A stretch of 64,000 nt of DNA from Onchocerca volvulus (Eukaryota; Nematoda; Chromadorea; Rhabditida; Onchocercidae). The notes under the pieces are model-generated. The model was not told where the DNA came from. It saw only the letters and a program-made list of their open reading frames with translations, and did not search any database. The DNA is taken from NCBI GenBank assembly GCA_000499405.2, contig HG738137.1, positions 24,866,317-24,930,316 of the forward strand. Reading direction: 5' to 3'. Of this stretch, positions 20,573 through 35,539 are shown piece after piece (position 1 is the first letter of the stretch; every line of letters starts with the position of its first letter). A program made the translations under genes and the position numbers.

Positions 20573-22830
20573 TATAGAATTGCACATTGTATTATCTGGA
20601 AAAGGTTAACTTAACTTTTCGTTTGATTGCTCATTTATTCATTTAATTGTATAAATGAATAGATTAATGAGATTGCTTGTCTGATTTGAGAAGAAAGGGA
20701 CATAGTAGATAAGAAAAATGATGAATAAAAGAGATAATAGTAATAATAGGAAATTTCATTAACGATAATATCATTGATGACATATTTTTTCAGTAAAGAA
20801 AATTGTTATTTATATTGCATTCTTCGGTTTAGAAAATGAACGGAGACGAATAAATATGCGAAAAATGTATCAATCAGTATTTTTATTAACATGCATGAAT
20901 GTTCTTTTCGTATTTATTTTCCTTTTTCTTAAAAAAAAAAAGAAAAAAAAAATTTCATAGATTGAAAATAAAACAATTTCTTGTTTCAAAAGTTTATCAA
21001 AACATAAAATGAATGTTAGTCATAAATGCTATGGAAGTGGGAAAGTATTGGAAACAAAAAAAAAAAAAAAGATAAGAAAAATTTTATATGTTGAATTGTA
21101 TTTCAGTCCTAAATTTAACAAATTTGAATATTTAATTTCTTTGGAATGGATAAAAAAAAAAAAAAAAAAAAGTTGATTTGATAGAATTACAGTTCAGCTA
21201 AATTCATTTCCCCGAAAAATTAATATTAGCTAAAAGAAGTCTCATGAAATGGCCGAATACAAAGTCAAATGTTCATTTTGTTAATAATTACTTTAAATGG
21301 ATTAACTTGGATTAGTTAACAAATTATAGACTTTTTTTTTAACTTGATTATATCGAATTTGACTTATAATTTTGTAATTAGGAGGAGAATGATGATGCAG
21401 GCGTGTTGGAATAATCTATGAGATTATACGTGAAAATAAAAACAATTTTTTTACATAAAGTATTGAAAAAAAAATTGTAATATTATTTCACGAAAATGTA
21501 AAAATCATTTAAAGCTAAATATTCAAATTGATAACTCTGCATACGTTTACATAAATACTAACGGTGCTTGCTCTTTTACGCAAAATTTGCGAATAAAATT
21601 ACAATATTATTTCATGTAATGTAAAAGTCATTTGATGTCAAATATTAGCTTGAATTCATAACTGTACATAAATATATAAATATGTTCATGGAGGTTGCTT
21701 TTTCACATACTATTTCGAATAAAATTATATTATTATTTTACATGTAAGCAAAAACTATTTAACTTTCATATTAATTAAAATTCATAACTGTGCCATGCAT
21801 ATATTCATCAGGAATTACTCTATTAGTACTTGGAATTTGATAAATTTAATTTTAAAAATTAAAAAAAAAATGAAATAAGGCAGATTTTTGTAATATTAGT
21901 ATTTTAATTACGAAAATTTTTATAAAATAAAAATAACTATTTGAAAAATAAATTTTCATATTTTCTTTTTTTTTTTCTTTTTGCTTTCAAATATTTATTT
22001 CATCGTATATATTGTTGTCCCTTTAACTATCATTTCTTGCTGATAAAACTGGCACCTATTTCGTCGTCATCATCCTGTGCTGCTTCATCTATCTATCAAT
22101 TCAAATAGTTCTCCATGGGTTTTTGTTTATTTTACTTTCATTTCATTCTTTTTTTTTCCTCCCTTTACTTCCTTTTTTTTACCTCTGTAAACAAACACTT
22201 AATGGATGCTTGGAAAAAACGTCGATTTTAATGTCGATTTTCAAATTAGACATTGCTTTGATTTTTGACGAATGAAAAGTTTTTTGAAAAAAATTTTTCA
22301 AATTAAAATTATTTAAAAGTTAAAGAAATAAAAATTTTCGACGAATGGAAAAGAAGAAGCGATATATTATTAGGAAAAATAATTTAGAATTGAAAATTGT
22401 TCATTTCCTTAATTTAAATAATTTTAATTTGGAAAATTTTCTTCAACAATTATTACAATATGTCAAAATATGAATCTTTCATATTATCTAATTTTTTGAT
22501 TAGAAAAAAAAAAAAAATTTAGCTTAGCGCAAAATGATTGATTGAATAGTTGGATTAATTGGAATAATTTTATAATTTACAATCATTGATTCCTTTTTGG
22601 ATCAAAGTTTATGCTTGGTCATAACTGATATCATTGCCAAATATATCACTATAGTAGCTGATCAAACAATTCTGATATAATGTTGATAAGAAGTATTTGA
22701 ATACAATATATTTCTGCTAAATTATGCAGACGATTGAAAGAATTAATAATGCTCGATTTAAATCAAAAAGTTTCAATTGTCTCTTCCATATTATTGTAAT
22801 TTAGAACAATATGATATGTATGTATATCTA
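20573..22830. other. AT-rich gene-free region
   Basis: Contains A runs near 20930, 21056 and 21151 and the three-copy repeat at 21440-21835. Nothing gene-like is visible. Confidence 0.55.
21440..21835 (+). repeat. Three tandem copies of a ~125-bp unit
   Basis: Units start near 21472, 21596 and 21723. Shared words are AATAAAATTACAATATTATTTC, TGTAAAA(A/G)TCATTT, CAAATATT, TTCATAACTGT, TACATAAATA, and TTGCTCTTTCAC before the next unit. Divergence between copies is moderate, which suggests an old duplication. Confidence 0.75.
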
Positions 22831-22849
22831 TAATCTCCCACCATTTCAA

Positions 22850-23345
22850 CATTCATGTTTATCAGTGCTATCATCATACTTATCACCAGTTATGTTCATA
22901 TTATCATTAGTATTATTCATCCTATCATCACACTGTAATATTAGAGTATTGCTAGTATCATCATATTACGATATCATTCTGTGTATTCATGTTGTAATAT
23001 TATGATATCACGATATCATCATATTGTAATATCATGGTATTAGAAGTATCATCATACTACGGTATTACAGTGTTGCGCTGTCGTCATACTGTAATATCAC
23101 AATATCATGCTATTATCACATTATGATATTACAGTTATCATATTGTACTGTATTACGATGGCATCATATGACATTGCGATATTATCGTATTATGAAATCA
23201 TGGTTTCGCTGCGTAATCATATTATGATATTACAACATTACAGTATTTTTATTATAATATGATAAGATTCTACCGTATTATGATATAATATTACGGTATC
23301 ACTATATTATAGTATTGCAATATCGTAATAACATAATATCGTGAT
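22850..23345. repeat. Degenerate ATATCATxATATTAC satellite-like block
   Basis: About 500 bp built of shuffled ATATCA, CATATTA, CGATATC and ACAGTATT words. It looks like a decayed short tandem repeat whose period has drifted. A related block lies at 27210-27720. Confidence 0.7.
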
Positions 23346-24060
23346 ATTCTTAGCTATACGAAATGAAGAAACAAAATTATTTGACATAAACTTATGCAGC
23401 ATTATTTATCTATCTCTATCAATGTGTATTTATGTTTGTATTTGTCACAATATTGTCAAGTTGTTGCAATACGTTTTAAAGATAAATGAAAAAATTTGGT
23501 TCGATAGAGAAATAGAATATATGCGAAAAAAAAAAAAAAGAAAATGAGAAAAAAGGAGACATTTTCGATAAACTTAATAGTGACCCTTGTCCTCTTTAAC
23601 AAACCTTCCTCTCCAACCTCTTCATTTTTGTCAACCTTGTTTGTCTAACGAATACAACAAAAAAAAAAAAAAGAGAAATAACAGGTTACGGGGAAGAGAC
23701 AATAATATATCATTATTTGCATTATAATTAACAATTTCTTCTTCTCCTTCTTCTTTTTCAATTCCTGTAACATTTCTTCTAAAAAATAAAAAATAAAGAA
23801 ATAATTTCCAAATTTTCGATAACAATATATTCCACTTTTCTTTTCTTTTCTTTTTCTTATCACTCAAAACTTCTGTTCTTCCAGCATTTATATTTTTCCT
23901 TTTTCTTCCCGAAACAATCTTCATCTTTCAACCTCACAATTAGCTTTGTCATAGTAATCAAAAGAAAGAGGTCAGAAATTAGCAAAAGGATAGAAAATAT
24001 GCATAATTATAGAGATTTGACACAGACAGATTGATACATATATATACATATACACTTACG
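23346..24060. other. Pyrimidine/purine-biased spacer
   Basis: Contains poly-A near 23527 and 23658 and a C/T-rich stretch at 23730-23930. No gene is supported. Confidence 0.5.
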
Positions 24061-24061
24061 C

Positions 24062-24400
24062 TGACCTTTGGTCATCGGTCATTTGAACGACAATAACAAT
24101 AAAAACAACAGCACTTAGCAAATATTCCACTCGGACTGGTCATCGGTCATCGGTCATCCATCCACATCTATCAACAATAATAACAACAACAACAGCATTA
24201 ATAGCAGTGGCAGTAGTAGCAGCAGTAGCGAATATTCCATTGAAATTGATTGGTCATTGACCATTGGTCATTCAACAACAACAAAAAACAATAATAATAG
24301 TAATTATTGTTATTGATTTTTATTTTCGAAAAATTTTTTTAAAAAATTGCTCGTATTATTGTTGTTGTTGTTGATATTTTGAATGACCAATAATGAGCAA
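24062..24400. repeat. GGTCATCGGTCAT tandem repeat with inverted end
   Basis: Two full copies and a partial copy of a roughly 110-bp unit: a GGTCATCGGTCAT head, a CAACAATAA/AACAACAGCA middle, and an AGC(A/G)AATATTCCA(C/T)T tail. The last head (TTGGTCATTCAACAACAAC, 24264 on) has an inverted counterpart at about 24352-24390 (GTTGTTGTTG...GAATGACCAA), giving arms of about 35 nt around a spacer of about 60-90 nt. This block is less AT-rich than its surroundings. Confidence 0.7.
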
Positions 24401-26211
24401 CCAGATCATTTCAGTTTGAATTACTTGCTAACTTTTCGTCTTTTATTTTATTATTTATTTTTCTTTTTTCATTTTCCCTTATTGGCAAATGTAATATATT
24501 GAAAATGTAACATTTTTCATCGTTTTGCGAAAAATTTTTTTTCCAAAATTATATTTTGTAAAGTTTATCATGCAGTCTGCTGATAAGACTGATAGGATAA
24601 TATTTGTTAAATATCAACAACATTTTTCTTCGTTTTCTTTCCTTTTCATTTTTTTTTTTTTTTTTACTCTTAACAAACAAAACAAATAAGAAAACTAAAA
24701 TGATATTATGATGAAAAGTATTTGGTATCTTAGAAGATTTTTGTTAAATGCTAGAATAGAAAAATTATTTAAAATGATAATCATGTGATCATTTACCTTA
24801 TCTGTATTCATCATCGAATTTAGATTAGGAAATAGAATAATCAAAATTTAGAACTTAATTAAGATAGAATGAAAGAGAGAGAAAAAGGATGGAAAAAGAA
24901 GAAATGGAAAAGAAAAGATTTAAAGAATTGAAAATCAGAAATCATAAATAATAAAAGTGAAAATAAAAAAAAATTATCAACAGTTGTTTTTGTGAAAATC
25001 TTTTCCTAACTTTTTTTCTTGCAACATTATGTTTGTAAAAATTTGTACTGTTTAAATTTGTTAAAAAATAATACAAATACTTACCTTCGTTATGTTTTGT
25101 TGACTTTTTTTTTTTGTGCTTTTATTTTATTTTAATTATTTACTTTTTTTTTCTGCATTTTTTCCAAATCTTAGAAAATAGTCAGAAAATGTCGAATGAT
25201 GAGAACTTGAAAAAGAGAAATAAGAAAATTGCTGTTGCTATTTCAATATTATATCTTTTCAAAGTTACAAACAAATTGAGAAATTTGACACACACACATT
25301 TGACTTATTTATAGATTTTTAATAGATATTCATTTAAAACATCAATTAAGTTTTAACATAAAGTTTCATTTGCATTCGTAAACTTTGCAATATTATTCAA
25401 ATCTATGAAGTAAAGTTGATAAGATAGACAAATTTAAACGAATTAATCGATATTTACTGCTGATAACTTGTGGAAAATATAGTTGGTAATAACAAACTAA
25501 AATTTAAGATGAAAGTTAAAAGTTAAAATTGTACTAAAATAAGAACTGATTTTTCATTCAACTTATAATTTATGAACAAATAATATGGTGAATAATATTA
25601 AAATAATTTGTAAAAATATTTAGTAATGGAAAAAATTTTGGCATGAATTTTTTTTTAAATTAAAATATAAAAATTTAATATTTCATTCTTTCATCGTTTC
25701 TCACTTCAACAAATTTTTCATTTCATCAATTTTAACAAATGTTTTTTTTTTGAAGTTCAATAATGATGTAATTTTTCGTTTCTTTTTAGTTGCTATTTGA
25801 ATGCAAACATTTTTTTTTCCACTTCCTCTTTTTTTTTTTTTTTTTTTCTTGTTATTCAAAATAATTCGATTTGATTGACATTCAATTTATAATCAAGTTT
25901 CGCTTGCAATTCATCAAAAACAAAAATTCCAGCCTATCATAGAAAAAAAAGTTATTTGTATGATTCAAATTTTATATTTCGAATATTTTTAATATTAAAA
26001 ACTTGATAAATCATTTTGTGTAAATTAATCGCTAAGCTTTTATAATTTCAAATATTTCAATATTAGAAATTAGCTTTCAATATGGTAGAGATAATATACT
26101 AATTTTGAATGTTGAACTAAATGAAAATCAATTCTAGATATTTTGTTTGTTTAATCTTATTCAATCATTAAAAAAATAAATTTTAATACTGAGACATAAA
26201 TTTGAGTTACA

Positions 26212-26262
<51 letters not shown>

Positions 26263-27209
26263 AAGAAATGAGAGAGAAATAAAACTTTTTCCATCGTTTT
26301 TCATTTTTTTTTTTCTTTTTTTTCTTGTCACGAAAATGTTCTAATAATTTCTCAAAAGTAGCCAAATTCATCAGATTGCTTTTTCTTTATAGAAAGAATA
26401 AAGTAAGAAATAATTGGAGCTTTTTTGTATTGATGTAGCCATATGTTTAAAGTTTAAAAAAAAAAAAAAGAGAAAGAAAGAGTGAGAGAGAGAAAGAAAA
26501 AATAAAAAGAACGAAAAAAAGAAAATTAAAAAAGAGGAAAAAAAAATGAAAGAAGAAAGTTTTGTATAGATGGAAAAATGAAAATACAAAGTTTTCTTTT
26601 TTTTTTTTTTGAAAAATGTAAATATAAGAAGAGAAAGAGAAGTTAAAAAAGAAAATCGTTTAAATCATGTCATTTAGGTAAAATAATTAAATGAAATGCT
26701 ATTGTTAATATGTATTTTTTTTACCTAATTAATATTTATGTATAATTTTTGATATTTAGAAGCAATTCGTTTTTTCTTTTTTTTTTTTTTCGCTAAAATA
26801 AGTCAATTATATGTGTAATAGGAAGTGGTGCTTGATTTATTTCAGTTTTTATTTTTTCTTTTTTTTTCTTTTTTTTTCCTTTTTTTGCCATTAAATACTA
26901 TATTTTTTAAAATGATGAATAATATCATTTATCATACAGTTACATACAATATGACTGATTGATAAGAAGGCTAAAATGTTAAAAAAAAAAAATAAAAAAT
27001 AGAAAATTTTGAAACAGATGATAACATGAAAATGTGTAATATAAAATTTTGTCAATTTTTCGTCCATCAAAACAAAATACTTCGATTTCTCTTACAAATA
27101 TACACGGAATTGTTTTTTGTGTTATTCAAAAAAAAAAAAAGTGTTTTCTGTTAACTTGTTAGTTGCTAATAGATTGTTGAAAAATAAATGGAAAGAAGAA
27201 ATTCGTATT
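24401..27209. other. AT-rich gene-free region
   Basis: Long T runs (24651, 25827, 26593), a GA microsatellite (26214-26277) and a purine-rich block (26460-26560). No coding sequence is supported. The open frames are K/F/N low-complexity. Confidence 0.6.
26214..26277. repeat. (GA)n microsatellite
   Basis: About 60 nt of GA with a few AAA interruptions. Confidence 0.95.
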
Positions 27210-27720
27210 TTATTATAATATGATAATCTTGTTATCATCACATTATGATCTTTTTCTTTAACAAAATCATTATAATATATCTATTTTTTTTTTTTTTAAT
27301 GGATATTAAAATATCGATATCATTAAATTACGATACTGTGAATATAGCGATATTGATATCACTAGATTACGGTTTTATGAATATTACAGTATAGCTTTAC
27401 AAAAAATTGCAGTATTATGAATATAACAATATCGGTATTATTAGATTGCGATCTTATGGATACAATAATATCAGTATCATCAGATTATGATTTTATGAGT
27501 ATAAGAGCATCGATATCATCAGATTACGGTTTTGGGAATGTAACAGTAGTGAAGTCAATAAATTACGGTTTTATGGATATTGAAGTCAATAAATTACGGT
27601 TTTATGGATATTACAGTATAATTTTACGAATATTACAGTACTATGAATAACGGTATTAGTAAATTACGATTTTATGAATATTAGAATATCGATATTATCC
27701 GATTATAATTTTATACATGA
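27210..27720. repeat. Degenerate repeat, ~50-bp period
   Basis: Recurring frame of ATATCGATATCATxAGATTACG followed by TTTTATGAATAT(T)ACAG, at least eight times with variable spacing. The segment AAGTCAATAAATTACGGTTTTATGGATATT is repeated almost exactly at about 27552 and 27584, so part of the array is recent. Confidence 0.75.
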
Positions 27721-30700
27721 GAAGGTAATATGATTATGTCATTTGCGGAAAATCATAGTAAAAGGAAGGAATTTCGTGTAAATATATTATAATATTTTGC
27801 TTCAAAAGAATTAATTGATTTTAATTTTGTACAACAATTCATGTTTGATGCAAAAGAAAGAATGAAAAAGAACTCAAAATTATTTCTAAATCATTAATAT
27901 ATAATTTCGATAAAAAATGAAAATCTATTATAAGTTAAGTTCTTATGAATTTTTATGAGCTTCGAATAAGTTTAGTTCTTACCAGTTCAAGTTATTATAG
28001 AAATATAAGAAATTGAAATGTTTTATGAATTAATCATATTTTCCAGAATTAGATATACACATATATCATCACCTTATCATATCATTCAACTTTTACTATT
28101 TCTCTTAAACTTTCTCTCTTTTTTATTTGAAAATTTTTCAATTCAATACATTTTCATACTTCTTTCTTTCAATACAATATATTTATCATTTACAAAGTTA
28201 TCATTTCATACTTGTTAATGATAATACATGCAAACACATGCATATATATGTCGCAATGATATGATAAGAAAATTATCTCTTTCATTTTTAATGTTTACGA
28301 AGCAATAGCATTTTTTTTTTGTTTAAAAAAAAAAAAAGTTTAAAAAGCCGAAAACTTTCCAAACATATATTTATCGTCATAATTTCTTTGCCCTTCTCCG
28401 ATTTATCGTTTTCATCATCTTTGAGCAAATCAAATCCGAAAAAGTTTCAATTTTGGTTCTGTCATTTGTTTATAATCAAATCTAGCACTAAATTTTACTA
28501 CTATTGGTTTTTAATTATTTCATTACAGGCTAATAAAAATAGCAACCATTATTATTATCATTATAAGAATAATTAATGCCACATTTACTTTTTTCAAATC
28601 GTTTATTTTTTAAATGCTCATCGAACTTTATATTTATTTATTAATGCAATATTTTTTTCTCTTTCCTTTTTTTTGAAATAAATTTTATTTATTAATATTT
28701 TCCTAAAATTTAATTAATTACCAGAAATTGTTACCATAATTATTTAATAATGACATTGAAATATATTACAAAATGATCAAATTCTGTACGAATATTTGAA
28801 TTGATGAAAATTATTGAATGATTTAGTTATTGAAATTATTTAAAAAAATTAAAAAGAAAAATTATTGAATTTAACACTATAAATTTTTCTGATAATAAAA
28901 TATATATGTATGATCTCCTAGGAAACCAATTATCATCAAAATGATAAGATTAAAAAGATAAGCCAGGCCTAGCTAAAAAATTGTCAACCGATTTACTGAA
29001 AATCAAGTCAAAACTAGAATTTTCTTTTTGGAAAGAATGCACATTCATTAGATTGATTTATGTGTTTCATGAAAATTTCAATTGCTCTAATTATCTAATC
29101 CTGAAATTGAAATATTATCTTTTTCTTATGATATTAGCTAAAGATTTTTTTTTTTCTATTTCTAAAATTTAAAAAGTTAAATTTCAGTTAGTATCATAGG
29201 TGCATAGAAAATTGCAAAGTAAAGATTGAATTTTTATAAATGCATTTATTTATTCAATTTCCAATATGTAGTCAATTTTTTCCTTTTTCTAATCATTAAA
29301 CCTTTTTTTTTTTCTTTTTCTTTGTGACAAGTTGCGAACATTGAAAAAATAAAAAATAAAGCAAATCATTTTGATATTTACATTTTTTTTCTTCTGTAAT
29401 GAAAAATTAAAATGAAAGTATCTCATTGAAACAAATAAAGAATAAATAAAAGAAAAGAAAATCATTCTTCTTTTTTTTTTTTTTTCTCTTTTGTTCTTTT
29501 ATTTTAAATGATTTAAATATGTTTAGAAATGAGCAAATATGTTAATAATGTAAAAAATGTAGAAAATATCCTGCATCAAATGATCAATCATTTTTGTTTT
29601 GTTTATGTTCTCTTCATCGTTATTTTCATGTTATGATTTAAGATGAATGTTTCAACTGAAAAATTTTTTAAGCAAAAAAAGCAAGCAAAAAAAATGAGAC
29701 GAAAAAAGGAAGACAAAAAAATTGATGAAAATTTATTACTTGTTTTTCGCAAAAATTTTCAAACATGAAAATCAACATTTCGAAACATTTAAATTTGTTA
29801 TTCCTTTTTATTTCTCTCTCTTTTTTCTTTCACGAAAATGTATTTATTATTGATATTTAGCAATTTTTCTTCATTCAGACAGATTTCAATAATTATTAAT
29901 AGTGAAAAAAAAAAGAAAAAAAAAAAAGGAAAGAAAAGACATATGATGTGTTACGGAACAACTGTCAAGTTTTAGGAAGGAATGACGATGAAGTGAAAGT
30001 TTGCTTTTGATCAATCAAATTTATCAAATAATTTCAATTTTAAAAATTTTCAAGTTATTTTTTACGACAAAATGATGAAATCATGAAGTAATTGCTGACA
30101 TTATCTATTAACTTTGCCATAATTTCAACATTTCTTAATTGAATCAATTCTTATCTCGCGAATAATTTCGTCGAGAATAGGCATAATTATTAATCTATTT
30201 CAACAAAATGTAGTATATTATTAATGAGAAATGAGATAATTATAATATTTCCGCCAAATGAGATTATTATGAAATCCAAAAATTCTTAATCGAAATTTTT
30301 ACCTATTCAAAGCTACGCGTTTTAACGTTACGTGATATATATATGACGTAAGTATCGAGACGTAAGTTTTTGTAACTAAAAAAAAAGTAGCTTTTTACTA
30401 TTGCGCATAAAAATACTTATGAATAGAAGTAAATAATGAAATTAAAAATAAAATAAAGATCTAAAACGGCAAATTAAATTTATAAAAGTTTCAAGGGAAA
30501 TTAGGCAAAGAAATAAAGAAAAAGAATATATAAATATATGCAATAAGAATAATTCGAATTAGTTTACGATTTCCATTAAAACAAATACTAAAAATGGAGA
30601 GAAAACAGTAAAAATGAAACGAATTTAAAAAAAAAAAAAAGAAAAAAAAAGTTAATTGAAGAAAAATGAAAATAATCATCAAAAAATGATTAGTTAAAAT

Positions 30701-31213
30701 CGATGAAAGAAAAATATTTATGGAATCTATGAAAAATTTAATTTAATTTTATCAAATTCTCCCTTGGAAATAATATTATAAGTTATATATTTCGATATAA
30801 GCAAATAAAAAAGAGGTAAAAAAAAAAAGTTGAGAAAATTATTGATTCGATCAGAAAATGTCCAATTATCATTTTATAAAAAATTGAAAATAATAAGATT
30901 GTTTTAGGCAAACTTTTTATTCAATTAATTGCTAACAATTACTTCAATACTTATCAAATATTTCTCATTAATGATAAAAGAAATTAAAAATTGCCATCAT
31001 TGCAAGTGAAAATGTGATTAGATTTAAATGATATGTAATGATTGGTATAATTAGGTGAAATCAAACTTATATATTATAATTAAATAATCATAAAAGCTTC
31101 ATTAAAATTTTCTAATCTTTAGTTTCATTGTTACCAAATATGAATATAAATGGATATCACTTTGTTTAATCGTTAAAAACTAATCAAAAAAAAAGTTTAC
31201 TTCATGCGATAAA

Positions 31214-31214
<1 letters not shown>
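27721..31214. other. AT-rich gene-free region
   Basis: Homopolymers and chance frames only. I find no gene, no RNA gene and no clear repeat apart from poly-A/T runs. Confidence 0.55.

Positions 31215-31279
<65 letters not shown>
31215..31279. repeat. (TTA)n microsatellite, about 21 units
   Basis: Uninterrupted TTA/ATT trinucleotide run. Confidence 0.95.
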
Positions 31280-31280
<1 letters not shown>

Positions 31281-34200
31281 TTTGCTAGTAAAAATAGAAA
31301 CTACAAATAGATATATTCTAATGATTTACTTGTTTACAAATTCCAAAAAAAGCTTTAAGCTGTCATTAGTTTAAATTATCAATAATTTAAGGTATTATTA
31401 TGCTGAGAAATGAAATATAAATATCATTTATATTAATAAAAATTTCATATATTGGCGATAAATTCGGGAAAAATATAAAATTATGAATTATAATAATTAT
31501 AAAGTTTATTAATTTCAGCTGTCTCATAATTTTGATTAATATTCTAATGCAAAATAAATATTTGAATATTTTTGATTGTCATATTTCACACCTTTCTTCT
31601 CTTTTTTCTTTTTTCAAATAATTTTTACCTTACTTTCGTTTACCTTTGTCATTTGTCATTTTCTTAATTATAAAGAATAAATTTGAATATTTCGAACATT
31701 ATGCAATAAAAGTCCTTCGTTTTGTAATTATATTTCATTTTCAAATATTCCAATTTCTTTTTTAATTTAAATATTCATTTAACATTTTATTTTCGATTAT
31801 TTCTATATTTATGCTATGTTGTAAGAAAATTTGATGCAATTTTTCATTCAATAAATTAAAGATATAAATATGAAACGTAAGTTTTTAGCACTAATTTTCA
31901 TCATCTTATATAATTCAGTTATCTATTATAAAACTTGAGAAAAAATTTGAATTTAAAATATAATTGAAACTTTTTTGCCAATATGCAGAAAAGATGGAAT
32001 ATTCATCTTATTCTAGTTATCTAATTAGTAAATTCTAATTAGCAACTAAAATATCACCACATTAATCCTTTTTCACTTCTTTTTTCTCTTTTAGTAAAAT
32101 AACAAAAGTTTAAATGAAAAGACGAAAAAAAGCCTTTTTTCCTTTTTCTTGAAATATTCTCGCTTTTTAATGATGTTTCGTAATGAATAAGAAAAGTTTT
32201 GCCTTTAATTATTATTCTTTTCAAAAAAAAAAAAAAAAAAAAAAAAACGAAAAAAAAAGTTTCACAAATTCATAAAAGCAAAAAATAAGAGAAAAAAAAA
32301 TCAAATTAACAAAGAAAGAAAAAAAAAGAAATGAATTTAATCAAAGTAATCATTTTCAGGAATTTTGCTAGCAAAATGTTATTTACTATTGAAAAATATA
32401 ATTAGTTTTCTTTTCGTTTTTTTTCTTTTTTTTTTTTTTTCATTTCTTTTATTTCTTATTTGTTGATTGAATTTTTTAATTCAATGCAAAATTTTGAAAC
32501 TTTTTTTTTTTTATCTTGAAATAATATTAGACTATATATTTTGTTTTGTAAAAATTTTCATAATATTCATGTTAAATAAAATTATTTGAAGAAAATTGTG
32601 CTTAATTTTTAAGTAATAAATGTGAGATAGGACAGGTAAAGAGAAATCTGTAAAGAGATTCTCTTCCATCTTTATAAAATATTTGCTAAACATGATTAAA
32701 TTATTGTCATTTATTAATTAAATCCTGTTAATTAAGTTCATTTCAAAATTGCTAAGTATTTATATTTCAAATGATCATTTAATCGTTTTTTATTTATTAT
32801 AATAAAGTAATTTATATTTGTACATTTGATTTTTTAAATACTTTTGTCTTATTTATATTTATATATTTATTATTTCATACTTTTATTTCGCTTTTTATTA
32901 TTTATATATACATTAGTGCAGAATGATTTTATGAATTAATTATTTTAGATTTTTTAGTAAAAAAATTCTGATTATTTCCAGAATATGTATTAACATAATC
33001 TGTGCTTATCATTTTATCCATATATCCATTCTTTCATCAATTCCTTTCATTTATAATATAATATTCATAAATTTAAGTATATATATTGAATAGTAATATA
33101 TGAATAAATAAATATATGAATATAAAAAATATAGTATAAATGAAATGAACACATAAATAAAAATATACAAATTCAATTATAAATTTATAAATAAAGAAGA
33201 TATAAATGTAAAATAAATAAATATGTTGAAATAAATAAGATAAAAATATAGATAAATAAATATTTAAATGTACAAATAAATAATATCTAAACATAAACAA
33301 GTAAATACATACGCATAAACAATTATAAAAAAAATTAATATAAAAATAGGAATAAATAATTTTTATAAAATATAGATTTTATGAAATAAAAATAAAATTG
33401 TATGAATTTTATAAATATAAATACCATTTATGATAAATTCATATCACGATATAATTGAAAGTAATTATTACTTATAAATAAATGATAAAATGATATAAAT
33501 TATAAAATAAATAGCCTATAAAAGAAAAACTTGAGAAAAGCAAATTCTTAAGTTGTTAAAAAATCAATTGCCTAGATTTTAATTATTAACATTTCATTAT
33601 TCTATAATTTTAATTAGAATTTCCACATTCCTTATGTTTCATATTCATTCATCTAATTCATTTCGATGAAAAAACTAAAATGCTAAATTTGTAAATTTCG
33701 TAAATAAATCATTAAATTTGGAATATTTGCAACAAAATTTGTTATTATAATTAGTTGAAATTATTTCTATGAGAAGAAAATTTATCGAAAAAAGTTTAGC
33801 CATATTTTATCGTTATTAAACTCATCATCTTTCAACATATTGATATGATAATAATCCTTATCAAAATTAAATCTTTACTCTAATACTTCAAAAAGTAATG
33901 GTTAATTGGTATTAATATTTGACAATATACACCATTTTATCAACCATATCTCAATTCTAAAATATCTTTTTCAGTGTTATTTACGAAAATATCCAAAATT
34001 CATTTCACGTCATCGTATCACGTTTTTCTTAATGACGTCTTACTCCTCTCTACGTATTTGTCGTCATCTTTGAAAATTTCTTCTTTTCATCAAAATCTTC
34101 ATATTTCTTGATTACTTTTCACATAAACGCATCATCTTGAATTGAAAAAAAAAACGAAAAACCAAGTAAACAATCCAAAAAAAAAAAAGAAAATTTCATT

Positions 34201-34443
34201 TATGTTTTCAAAGTTTTTTAATGCGAACTTATTCACGAAATGTATGTATGTTTAAGTAGATGTACTTGTGTATATTTGTAGGCGTATAAATCATTTATAT
34301 AATTCAATATTGTTTATTTTATGTCCACATTTTTTTGTTTTCCTTACTTTTGAATTTCAGGAAAGGAAAAAAAAAAAAAAGGAAGAAAATTTTTTTCCTA
34401 AAAAAAAAAATCCTTTCGTTTTTAATGGTTACTAAATTTTTTT

Positions 34444-34445
<2 letters not shown>
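31280..34445. other. AT-rich gene-free region
   Basis: Contains an A25 run near 32224, T runs near 32420, and a block at 33060-33520 that is almost pure A/T on a TAAATA theme with the A-rich strand on +. No gene is supported. Confidence 0.6.

Positions 34446-34502
<57 letters not shown>
34446..34502. repeat. Poly-T tract of about 57 nt
   Basis: Among the longest uninterrupted homopolymers in the window. The true length is likely uncertain in any assembly. Confidence 0.95.
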
Positions 34503-34504
<2 letters not shown>

Positions 34505-34739
34505 TTTCCAATACATACTTTTAACAAATCATTAACTTCGTCATTTATTTTATTTCATATTATATATGCTTAAATTCATTCCAAAAAATAAATAAATATG
34601 CTTTAATGATGGATTAATTAATAAAAAGCTAATGAAAATAAATAGCATTAAGCATATTTTTTGATAATAGTTATTAATAATATAATTATATCTATTCATT
34701 AAATACAAACAAAACTATTAAATAATAAATCAATAATTG

Positions 34740-35020
34740 CTCAACAAATCTAATTGATTACTTATTATTTGATAGCTTCAAAATGAATATTTAATGCTTA
34801 GCAAACTTTAAACCTTATTAATTATTCCATAATTTTAAATCTATTAATTGATAATTTCAAACTTTTATTGGTTATTTATTATTTGATAACTTCAGATTTA
34901 ATTAATCATTTATTATTTGGTAATTTCAAACTTGACGAATTACTTATAATTTCAGATTTAATTGGTTAATTCTTATTTGATAATTTTAAATTTAATGGAT
35001 TATTTATTATTTGATAACTC
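34740..35020. repeat. Tandem repeat, ~48-bp unit, about 5 copies
   Basis: Unit theme TTATTTATTATTTGATAACTTC followed by AGATTTAATTxAT. Copies diverge by substitutions and small indels. Confidence 0.75.
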
Positions 35021-35393
35021 TCATGTTTTTTTCTTGTTTCGACATCAGTATTTTATAGCATACATTTTTATGCATACGTCAATATCGTCTAGCAATACAT
35101 CATGGCGTAATTAAAGTAGTAAATTAATTGAAATAATGACTTGCATAAAAATGATATAATTATATTATTTGAATCAGTTTAATCGATTTGAATCGATTTA
35201 ATCGATAATTATATTTCATTTCATTTTACTAAATCTCTTTTTTTTGTCTTTTTTAAATATATATATAGTATTATTTCGCTATCAAAATGATATGGAAAGT
35301 ATAGAATTGTTGCATGTTATTATTATTATAAGCATGCTCAGTATTATGATTTATATTTATAATTATGATTTGTGCTTACAATTGTGATTATGA

Positions 35394-35457
35394 TTGTTAT
35401 TATTATTATTTATTATTTATTTATTTATTTATTATTATTATTTATTATTTATTTATT

Positions 35458-35539
<82 letters not shown>

